Origin: Elymus sibiricus
Taxonomy: Eukaryota; Streptophyta; Magnoliopsida; Poales; Poaceae
DNA: 64,000 nt
Assembly (NCBI GenBank): GCA_039707655.1
Contig: CM077666.1
Location: 299,920,166-299,984,165, forward strand
Direction: 5' to 3'
Under the pieces are notes generated by a model. That model was given only the letters and a program-made list of their open reading frames with translations. It ran no database searches and had not been told where the DNA came from. Position numbers and translations under genes: made by a program. Shown piece by piece: positions 45,489 through 54,130 of the stretch; the first letter of the stretch is position 1, and each line of letters begins with the position of its first letter.

Positions 45489-45720
45489 CGCAGAATGCAA
45501 CGAACTGCCGCTAGCGTAGGCCATTGCTTCCACGTTCGACGGCCGGGGAAGCGCGGAATCCTCGAATTTTGAAATGGCGTGAACGACGTTTGCCCGTTGG
45601 ATTGATTAATCGTGGGTTAGCTGGAAGTTAACTGATCAGCGGCGTCTTTGGACTCCACGTGGGATCGAACGGTTTGTGTGCCCGGCTAAGACGGGAAACG
45701 TGAATATTCATCTACGTCTG
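45489..45720 (-). promoter_or_regulatory. Displaced upstream region of the minus-strand gene
   Basis: This 232-base stretch of non-transposon sequence lies between two LTR elements. It was next to the gene at 39497-40275 before the copia insertion. It contains a G-box core, CACGTG, at 45656-45661 (context CCACGTGG). Regulatory function is inferred. Confidence 0.35.
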
Positions 45721-47416
45721 TGTTAGAGATATATTTGGTATGTAGAGATTGTCCGGAATTAGATAGGAATTGTTTCCAGCTTATTTTTAGGAGGCGTCTT
45801 GTCCTCCAAGTATTGTACTCAATATATACTTGCCCTCGAGGCTCAATAATACATCCATCGATTCCACCAATCCCTCTCTCTCTCCTTTCTAACATGGTAT
45901 CAGCCTAATCTCGATCCAAACCCTAGCCGCCGTCGCCGCTTCCACACCGCGCCGCCCCCGGGGTGGTCGATCTTCATGATCGCCACTGGGGGCCGCGCCG
46001 CCCGTACCTAGGGTTCATCCGCCGATCGTGTTAACCAGCTGCCCTAGAGAGTCTTTTCCCGAGCACTTGCTCCGGGTTTTCCTCTCTCGCCGTTCGTTTT
46101 GATCGGCATTTTCTTTTTGGTTTTTCGATCTAAGATCGGTTTGCGTCGCCCGCTGCCGCCGTAGACCCGCGCCTCTACTCCGACACCGGTGTGACCACCC
46201 GGCCTCTTGTTCGACTGGGCGGCCTCGCGCGATGCGGCGGCCTGTCACGGCCACCATCCGTGCATCTGCCCGCCCGTCGCTCTGCGCCGGGCGTCACCGC
46301 CTTGTCCCCGAGTTCAGCGCGCCCCTCCACCGATCGAGCAACGGGCTGCCGCTGCGTCGCCTGTCGGGCCGCAGCGCCGCCGCCCCATGGTTCGCCCCGT
46401 GGCTGCACCGATCCGCGCCGCCGCTGCGTTGCCCCTTCAGGCTATAGCGCCGTGACACGTGGTCCCCGCCGCCGCCTTGAGGCCGTTCCCGTGGTTGCAC
46501 CAACCCGCGCGCTGCCGCTGTGTCGCCCCTTCGGGCCGTAGTGCCGCGGCCCACGGTCAACCGCTGCCTTGAGGCCGTCCCCGAGGCTGCACCGACCCTC
46601 GCGCTGCCGCTGCGTCGCCCCGTCGGGCCGTAGCGAGCGTGGCACGCGGTCCCTGCAACCGCCCTTAGGTCTTCCCCGCCGTCGCCCCGACCCGCGCGCT
46701 GCCGCCGCGTCGCCCCTTCGGGCCGTAGCGTCGCGGCGCGCGGTCCACTCCGCCGTCCCCGCGCGTCGACTTCTACGTGGTATGCGTCGCGCCGCCTCCC
46801 TAGGCGCGGGAACGCCACCGTCCGCGCCGGTCTTCGTCACACTGTAGGGTTCTTCCTCGCCTACTTCGAGCACCGTCGCCGCGTTTCTGACCTAGCCGCC
46901 GCCGCCGAATCCTCAGGCCGCCGCCGCCGCTCTTCTTCCCGGTCCACGGCGACTACCTCGACACTGGCCACCCCGACTCGACATCGACCACGACGTCCCT
47001 CGCACGGCTACACCACCCTACGCTCTCGGCTACATCGACATCGACACAAAGGGCTATCACCTCGCTTGAGCAACTCGACGGCTTCCCCTACAGTCCACGC
47101 GTCCGCGACGCGACACCGTCCACGACGCTCCCGCTGCGACTGCGGGGGGATGTCAGCCCGTCGGCTGCTATTCTCTCCAGTCTGACCGTCCGCGACGCTC
47201 GTGTTGTTCGCAACGCTACCGCTACGACTGCGGGGGGGGGGGGATGTTAGAGATATATTTGGTATGTAGAGATTGTCCGGGATTAGATAGAAATTGTTTC
47301 CATCTTATCTTTAGGAGGCGTCTTGTCCTCCAAGTCTTGTACTCAATATATACTCGCCCTCGAGGCTCAATAATACATCCATCGATTCCACCAATCCCTC
47401 TCTGTCCCTTCTAACA
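45721..47416 (+). mobile_element. Small non-autonomous LTR element (TRIM-like)
   Basis: The LTRs are 45721-45894 (174 bp) and 47245-47416 (172 bp), both TGTTAGAG...CTAACA, differing at about eight sites plus a two-base gap. The primer site TGGTATCAGCC (45895) and a polypurine tract of 12 G (47232-47243) are present. The 1350-bp interior is GC-rich with no gag or pol. Flanking 5-mers are GTCTG and GTTTC, so the TSD is not preserved. Primer site, polypurine context (GACTGCGGGGG) and LTR motifs (CCTCGAGGC, CAATAATAC-like) resemble the neighbouring copia element, which may supply proteins in trans. Confidence 0.85.
46340..46770. repeat. About 93-bp tandem repeats inside the TRIM-like element
   Basis: The motif CGCGCTGCCGCTG and close variants recurs at 46414, 46508, 46600 and 46695, with a diverged unit before. 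The spacings are 94, 92 and 95 bases, so it is not held in codon phase. Units also share TTGAGGCCGT and GGCTGCACC. Confidence 0.75.
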
Positions 47417-47451
47417 GTTTCAGTTCAACATATATATTTTTTCTTTTTCAG

Positions 47452-47591
47452 GTGATGAATATGTCAGCAGCAACAAGGAGCGACCGCTGGAAGATAACAA
47501 AGCTAGTTCAAAGGGAAGGCTCATGCGCAAGCCTCGTCTGCACAATCGGTTTGCATGCCTGGAATGGGCCTTGAGCCATGTAACTGTATAA
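47452..47591 (+). CDS. Candidate terminal exon of the host gene
   Basis: It follows a strong acceptor (TTTTTTCTTTTTCAG). The open frame reads DEYVSSNKERPLEDNKAS, then LMRKPRLHNRFACLEW, and stops at TAA 47589-47591. Its entry phase fits the phase-1 donor at 35130. Since an old gypsy LTR may begin near 47579-47592, the last codons and the stop could come from that insertion, not the gene. It is too short to identify. Confidence 0.4.
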
Positions 47592-47699
47592 GTACCCCCC
47601 CTCTCTCTCTGTCGATAGCTGGCGGTGGCAAATAGCTAGTTGGCCGGATAGGATAGCGTGATCGTCTTCCACCTCTCATTCCCCTCGTCTGGAACACAT
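47592..47699 (+). repeat. Left part of an old gypsy LTR relic (probable)
   Basis: Removing the element at 47700-55696 joins this segment to 55702-55753, which ends CCTTACA three bases before a primer site (55757). The joined unit would be a short LTR of about 160-175 bp. The start is uncertain (TGTAACTG at 47579 or TGTATAAG at 47586). Confidence 0.4.
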
Positions 47700-49262
47700 T
47701 GATACGTCTCCAACGTATCTATAATTTTTGATTGTTCCATGCTGTTATATTATCAATCTTGGATGTTTTTATAAGCATTTACAGCAATTATATATCATTT
47801 TTGGAGACTAACCTATTAACTTAGTGCCCAGTGCCAGTTGTTGTTTTCTGCCCTGTTTTTGTTTTACAGAAAATCAATACCAAACGAAGTCCAAATGCCA
47901 CGAAACTTTTTGGAGATTTTTTATTGGCCAAGATAAACACTAGAAGCTTCGGGAGGAGGCCTGAAGACCGTGGTGGGGCCCACGAGCCACCAGTGCGTGC
48001 CTCCCCCCAGGCGCGCCCTGGTGCCTCGTGGGGCCCACAGAGCTCCGTTTGACCTAATTTCAGCACTATAAATTCAGAAAAAATCAGAAACCCTCAGGGG
48101 AGTCCATGAAATACTTTTTCCGCCGCCGTGAGTTTCTGTTCTCGAGAGATCCCATCTGGGGTCCTTCGCCGGTACTCCGCCGGAGGGGGGAATCGATCAC
48201 GGAGGGGCTCTACATCAACCTTGCTGCCCTTCCGATGATGTGTGAGTAGTTTACCACAGACCTTCGGGTCCATAGGCAGTAGCTAGATGGCTTCTTCTCT
48301 CTTTTTGATCTTCAATACAATGTTCTCCTCGATGTTCTTGGAGTTCTATCCGATGTAATCACTTTTTGCGGTGTGTTTGTTGGGATCCGATGAATTGTGA
48401 GTTTATGATCAGATTATCCATGAATATTATTTGAGTCTTTGCTGCACTCTTTTATGCATGATTATTATAGTCTCGTATTTCTTCTCCGATCTATTGATTT
48501 TGTTTGGCCAACTGAGTTGATTTATCTTGCCATGGGAAGAGGTGCTTTGTAATGGGTTCGATCTTGCGGTGCTCAATCCCAGTGACAGAAAGGGACATGA
48601 CACGTATGTATCGTTGTTATTAAGGGTAAAAAGATGGGGTTTATTCATACATGAGTTTATCTTGTCTACATCATGTCATCGTTCTTAAGGCGTTAATCCG
48701 TTCTTTATAGACTCAATACACTAGATGCATGCTGGATAGCGGTCGATGTGTGGAGTAATAGTAGTAGATGCAGGCAGGAGTCGGTCAACTTATCTTGGAT
48801 GTGATGCCTATATACATGATCATTGCCTTGGATATCGTCATGATTATTTGCTTTTCTATCAATTGCCCAATAGTAATTTGTCTACCCATCGTATGCTATT
48901 TTCTCGAGAGAAGCCTCTAGTGAAAACTATGGCCCCCGGGTCTATCTAAATCATATTACTAAAACCCTAAAAATATTGCTGCCATTTTCTTTTATTTATT
49001 TTATTTTGTATTTTTGTTTCAATCTATCTATCTACCATATACGATTTAATCTTGCAATTGACCGCCGAGGGATTGACAACCCCTCGTTTGCGTTGGGTGC
49101 AAGGATTTGTTGTTTGTGTGCAGGTGCTGCTAACGAGGTGTTGCGTGATTCTCCTACTGGTTTGATAACCTTGGTTTCATAACTGAGGGAAATACTTATC
49201 TCTACTGTGCTGCATCATCCCTTCCTCTTCGGGGAAAATACCAACGCAAGCTACAAGTAGCA
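47700..49262 (+). repeat. gag-pro gypsy 5' LTR
   Basis: 1563 bp. It carries the GC palindrome (47973-48038) and a TATA box (TATAAATT, 48067-48074). It is few-per-cent different from 54131-55696. Confidence 0.95.
47973..48038. repeat. LTR palindrome, 5' LTR copy
   Basis: Outer arms GTGGGGCCCACGAGCCACCAG and its near-complement enclose a 24-base core (47994-48017) whose loop reads TCCCCCCA. In the 3' LTR the core is inverted. The TATA box follows 29 bases after it. Confidence 0.9.
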
Positions 49263-49273
49263 GGAAGAATTTC

Positions 49274-49291
49274 TGGCGCCGTTGCCGGGGA
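49274..49291 (+). other. Primer-binding site, tRNA-Asp type
   Basis: The 18-base match is identical to that at 514-531. Confidence 0.9.
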
Positions 49292-49474
49292 GACATCATC
49301 AACATCTATCAAGTACCTTTGCATAAACTCTCATCTCCTTGCATTTATTTTATTTGCCATTTGCCTCTCATTTTCATCTCCCCCACTTCTAAAACGTTTT
49401 TACAAAAATACAAAAATATTTTCCGTTTGCCTTTTTCTTGTTTGCTTGCTTGTTATCTTGTTTGCGTAGTCTCG

Positions 49475-50731
49475 ATGTCTCAAGAAAATACAAAATTATG
49501 CGATTTTTCCAATACTAATAATAATGATTTTATTAGTACTCCGATTGCTCCTCCCGCCGCTAGTGCGGGGGCTTGTGATATTAATGCCGCTTTGCTAAAT
49601 CTTGTCATGAAAGATCAATTTTCCGGTAGTCCTAATGATGATGCCGCATCCCATCTTAACACTTTCGTAAAATTATGTGACATGCAAAATAAAAAAGATG
49701 TGGATAATGATATTGTGAAATTAAAATTATTCCCGTTCTCATTGTGGGATCATGCAAAAATTTGGTTCGCATCTTTACCACGAAATAGTATCGATTCTTG
49801 GGATAGGTGTAAAGATGCTTTTATTACTAAGTATTTTCCTCCCGCGAAAATTATTTCTCTTAGAAATCAAATTATGAATTTTAAGCAACTTGATCATGAA
49901 CATGTTGCCCAATCTTGGGAGAGGATGAAATTAATGATAAGAAATTGCCCTACACATGGTTTAAATTTATGTATGATCATACAAAAAAATTATGCGGGAT
50001 TGAATTTTGTTTTTAGAAATCTTTTAGATTCCGCCGCGGGTGGTACTTTCATGGAAATTACTTTGGGAGAAGCTACTAAATTGCTTGATAATATTATGAC
50101 AAATTATTCACAATGGCATACTGAAAGAGCTCCTACTAGTAAAAAGGTGAATTCTATTGAAGAAATTAGTACTTTGAGTGATAAAGTTGATGCGCTTATG
50201 AAATTGGTTGCTAGTAAAAATGCTCATATCGATCCTAATGATGTGCCTTTGTCCACTTTGATTGAACAAAATAATGATCCCGTAGATGTGAATTTTGTCT
50301 CGCGAAACAATTTCAATAATAATGCTTATAGAGGTAATTTCAACGCTAGACCGTTTCCTGGAAATTCCTCTAATAATTATGGCAATCCTTATGGTAATTC
50401 CTATAATAATAATAATAGGATGCCCTCTGATCTTGAAAGTAATATTAAAGAATTTATTAATGCTCAAAAAGTTTTCAACACTACGATAGAAGAAAAATTG
50501 AGTAAAATTGATGATATGTCTAGGAGCATTGATAGAATTATTCATGATGTGGAAAATCTTAAGACTAAAATTTTGCCACCCAAAATTGATATTAGTGAAT
50601 CAATTAAAGCTTTATATGTCTCCATGGATGAGAGTAAGAAAAGAACCGCCATGTTAAAAGCTAAACGAGAATTTTTAGAAAAAGCGATTCCTCCCGGTTT
50701 TATCGTAGTAATGATGAAGATATTAAAATGA
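49475..50731 (+). CDS. gypsy gag
   Basis: I chose ATG 49475 (MSQENTKLCDF); the frame is open further upstream to 49319, but that part reads as leader. About 418 codons. The gag capsid domain lies at about residues 40-200: MKDQFSGSPNDDAASHLNTF, FPFSLWDHAKIWFASLP, WDRCKDAFITKYFPP and HVAQSWERMKLMIRNCP. An Asn-rich linker (YRGNFNARPFPGNSSNNYG) and a helical C-terminal part follow. The frame ends at TGA 50729-50731, overlapping the start of the protease frame. A run of four T at 50698-50701 is where a one-base change or -1 slip would join it to protease. Confidence 0.88.
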   Translation: MSQENTKLCDFSNTNNNDFISTPIAPPAASAGACDINAALLNLVMKDQFSGSPNDDAASHLNTFVKLCDMQNKKDVDNDIVKLKLFPFSLWDHAKIWFASLPRNSIDSWDRCKDAFITKYFPPAKIISLRNQIMNFKQLDHEHVAQSWERMKLMIRNCPTHGLNLCMIIQKNYAGLNFVFRNLLDSAAGGTFMEITLGEATKLLDNIMTNYSQWHTERAPTSKKVNSIEEISTLSDKVDALMKLVASKNAHIDPNDVPLSTLIEQNNDPVDVNFVSRNNFNNNAYRGNFNARPFPGNSSNNYGNPYGNSYNNNNRMPSDLESNIKEFINAQKVFNTTIEEKLSKIDDMSRSIDRIIHDVENLKTKILPPKIDISESIKALYVSMDESKKRTAMLKAKREFLEKAIPPGFIVVMMKILK

Positions 50732-51561
50732 TTGGTGTTTCATCTATTGATTCTTTGTTTGGCAATATAAAAATTGATGAAAAGGGGACTGAAGAAGAGT
50801 TAACTTTAGCTAAAGAGCGTCCCCATAATTCGGAGGGTGAAAATCTTAATGAAAAAATTGCTAAAAGTGGGTTTGGAGAGGTAAAAACTTTAAATAGCGA
50901 TGTGCCCACTCTCTTGGATTACAAAGATTTTAAATATGATAATTGTTCTTTGATTGAGTGCATTTCTTTGTTACAATCCATGTTAAATTCACCCAACGCT
51001 TATGAGCAAAACAAGGCTTTTACTAAACACATCGTAGAAGCAATGATGAAAGTGTTAGAAGAAAAGCTAGAACTAGAAATTTCAATTCCTAGAAAATTAT
51101 ATGATGAATGGGAACCCACCATTAAAGTTAAAATAAAAAATTATGAGTGCAATGCTTTATGTGATTTGGGCGCTATCGTTTCCACAATTCCAAAATCTCT
51201 ATGTGATATGCTAGGTTTTACCAATATAGATGAATGTTCTCTTAATTTGCACTTGGCGGATTCTACTATTAAAAAACCAATGGGTAGAATTAATGATGTT
51301 CTCATTCTTGCAAATAGAAATTATGTGCCCGTTGATTTTATTGTTCTTGATATTGAATGCAATTCTTCTTGCCCCATAATACTTGGTAGACCGTTCTTAC
51401 GAACTATAGGTGCCGTTATTGATATGAAAGAAGGGAACATAAAATTTCAGTTTCCACTAAAAAAGGGTATGGAGCATTTCCCTAGGAAGAAAATTAAAGC
51501 ACCATATGAATCAATCATGAGGGCCACTTATGGAATCAACTTAAAAGATGACAATACTTGA
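50728..51561 (+). CDS. gypsy aspartic protease, last domain of this element
   Basis: 277 codons in the -1 frame relative to gag, starting at the overlapping ATGA. The protease active site is NALCDLGAIVSTIPKSL near residue 142, and the second motif, CPIILGRPFL, is near 218. The product ends LKDDNT shortly after, where autonomous relatives continue into RT. After the stop the sequence is non-coding. So gag and protease, but no polymerase, are kept; both frames are long and open, which suggests recent trans-mobilisation. Confidence 0.85.
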   Translation: MIGVSSIDSLFGNIKIDEKGTEEELTLAKERPHNSEGENLNEKIAKSGFGEVKTLNSDVPTLLDYKDFKYDNCSLIECISLLQSMLNSPNAYEQNKAFTKHIVEAMMKVLEEKLELEISIPRKLYDEWEPTIKVKIKNYECNALCDLGAIVSTIPKSLCDMLGFTNIDECSLNLHLADSTIKKPMGRINDVLILANRNYVPVDFIVLDIECNSSCPIILGRPFLRTIGAVIDMKEGNIKFQFPLKKGMEHFPRKKIKAPYESIMRATYGINLKDDNT

Positions 51562-52267
51562 AACTATGCATTATGCCTAGCTAGGGGCATAAAACAATAG
51601 CGCTTGTTGGGAGGCAACCCAATGAATAAAATAATTTTTTTTCTGTTATTTTGTGTTTTCAAAATTATGCTACTGGTATGATTGTGTTTTTGTGTTTTTA
51701 ATTAGTGTGTGTGCCAAGTAAAGCCTTTAGGATGATTTGGAAGATAGTATAATTGATGCTGTTTGGAAAGCAGAAAGTTTTGCGTCCAGTGCCCGAATTT
51801 TGTTTCTGTACTGGAGCGTCAGAAAAATCTGAAATTTTTACACAGTATTGGTATATGAATTTCCCACGTTGTCCTAGTTTTTCAGAATTTTTGGAGTTAC
51901 AAAAGTATGGATTTTAAATAGATTGCTACAGACTTTTCTGTTTTTGACAGATTCAGTTTTTGATGCACTACTTGCTTGTTTTGATGAATCTATGGATTGT
52001 ATCGGGGGGGTATAAGCCATGGTGAAGTTAGAGTACAGTAGGTATAATGCAAAAATAAAATATGAATGGGTTTGCAACAGTATTTAGAGTAGTGATTTAT
52101 TTCGTTATACTAACGGATCTCACGAAGGTTTTGTTGAGTTTTGTGTGATTGAAGTTTTCAAGTTTTGGGTGAGATCACGATGGATGAAGGAATAAGGAGT
52201 AGCAAAGGCCTAAGATTGGGGATGCCCGAGGCACCCCAAGGTAATATTCAAGGAATACTCAAGCGTC

Positions 52268-52298
52268 TAAGCTTGGGGATGCCCCGGAAGGCATCCCC
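52268..52298. other. Internal polypurine-tract copy with stem-loop
   Basis: TAAGCTTGGGGATGC is identical to the true polypurine tract at 54116-54130. Here it runs into CCCGGAAGGCATCCCC, so GGGGATGCC pairs with GGCATCCCC around a short loop. Confidence 0.7.
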
Positions 52299-52497
52299 TC
52301 TTTCTTCTACCAACCATCGGTAATTTTACTTGGAGCTATATTTTTATTCGTCACATGATATGTGTTTTGCTTGGAGCGTCTTCTATTATATGAGTCTTTG
52401 CTTTGTTTTCTTTTTAGTTTGTCACAATCATCTTTGCTGAATACACCTATTTTGAGAGAGCCACACGTTTATCATCATTTGTTAGAATACTCTATGT

Positions 52498-52800
52498 GCT
52501 TCACTTAATTTTTTTGAGCTAGGCAGCTGCTCTAGTGCTTCACTTAAATCTTTTTGAGCACGGTGGTGGCTAAATTTTTGAAGAAATAAACTCTCTTGCT
52601 TCACTTATATTATTTTGAGAGTTGATTAAAATTTTGAAGAAATAAACTCTCATGCTTCACTTATATTATTTTGAGAGTTGATTAAAATTTTGAAGAAATG
52701 AATTCTCATGCTTCACTTATATTATTTTGAGAATTGATAAGATTGAAAATTTTGAAGAAATATTTGCACTCTCATGCTTCACTTAAATCTTTTTGTGAGT
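52498..52800. repeat. Tandem repeat array (GCTTCACTT units)
   Basis: GCTTCACTT recurs at 52498, 52537, 52598, 52653, 52710 and 52776. Most units also contain TTTTGAGAGTTGAT and TTTTGAAGAAAT. The spacings are 39, 61, 55, 57 and 66 bases. Confidence 0.88.
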
Positions 52801-54115
52801 TGCTGATAGTAACGGTAATTTGCACAAGATATGAATTTGGTCCCAAAGTGATGAATATTCAAGAGGGATATAATAAAAACTTTCATATAGATCATTGGAT
52901 ATGATAAGTGTGATTCCTTGCAATAGTTTTGCGATATGGAAATGATAATATGTGAGTCATGTTAGTGAGTAATTGTGATTTAGTAAGAATATTAGTGTTA
53001 AGGTTTGTGATTCCCTATGCATGCACATTAAGTCAATAGTTATGCAACGAAATTATATCCTACTTATGATGCAGTATTCGGTGTTAGTTATGTTCAATGC
53101 ATGTTTATGACCGTTTTCGTTTTTTGGTTGGTTGCTTCTCAATCTATTTGCTAGCCTTCATTTGTACTAAGCGGAAATACTGCTTGTGCATCCAAAATTC
53201 TTAAACCCAAGTTGTGCCAAATGAGTCCACTATATCTACCTATATGCGGTATTTCAATGCCGTTCTAAGTAAATTTGCGTGTGCCAACTCTAATTTTCAA
53301 AATAATTTTTCTGTTTTGTGTGCTCGTACCGCTCATGAAGCGGCAGGGAGTGGCCATTATTTTCCATGCTAGGTGTGTTATTCTCACGATGAGTGTTTAT
53401 TCACTTGTCATTGCATGAGAGAGTGGCTGGTAATAGGGATGCCCAGTCCCACAATGAAATCAAAATTAATAACAACAAAATTCCTTGGAAAGAGTTGGTG
53501 TGGAGGGCACCTGTGGATACAGCTAGCCATGGATTGTGAAAGAATGGTGGAAAGGAAATGAACTTTACTTTCTGTTTGGGAACCGCCTATGATGTGTCTA
53601 GCATGGAAAATATTGGGAATTCTCGGTCGTTTTCGTTGACAGGAAAAGCATGCCTCTCAAAATATTTTTATCTCTTTAATTTCAGCTTTGAGCTCTGGCA
53701 CATTTGACAAATCTCTGCTTCCCTCTGCGAAGGGCCTATCTATTTACTTTTATGCAATTTTTATTTTTATTTGAGTCTCCATCTTCTCTTGCAAAAGCAC
53801 CAACTAGAGAGCACTATTGTCATACTTGTGCATTGGATGTAGCTAATATTTGAGTGTGTTTCTTGAATGGATCAATGATTGAGCATAATGGGCTAGGGAT
53901 AACTTTCTTTAGAGTTGATATTTTGAAAGACATGGTTGCTTGTTAGCATGCTTGAGTATTTATATCTCCATGTCAAATTATAGACCATTGTTTTGAATCA
54001 TTCAAGTCCAATGTCCATACTACAAAAGAAAAGAATATGTGATGAATATGATAGGCAGCATTCCACATCAAAAATTCTGTTTTTATCATTTACCTACTCG
54101 AGGACGAGCTTGAAT

Positions 54116-54130
54116 TAAGCTTGGGGATGC
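54116..54130 (+). other. Polypurine tract
   Basis: TAAGCTTGGGGATGC lies immediately before the 3' LTR (54131). Confidence 0.85.

Larger units (their letters stand above)
51562..54115 (+). other. 3' non-coding region replacing RT and integrase
   Basis: AT-rich and without ORFs. It contains a second polypurine-like tract with hairpin (52268-52298), a tandem array (52498-52800), and two blocks shared with the 1-9164 element (53183-53240 and 53716-53742). Confidence 0.8.

Noticed and set aside
46294..46873. Minus-strand Arg/Gly-rich frames in the TRIM-like element
   Set aside because: They lie on the 93-bp GC-rich tandem repeats; repeat spacing is not in codon phase, so the frames are accidental.
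52498..52800. Regular repeats considered as a CRISPR-like array
   Set aside because: Spacing is irregular, whole units are similar instead of alternating with unique spacers, and the array lies within a plant retrotransposon.
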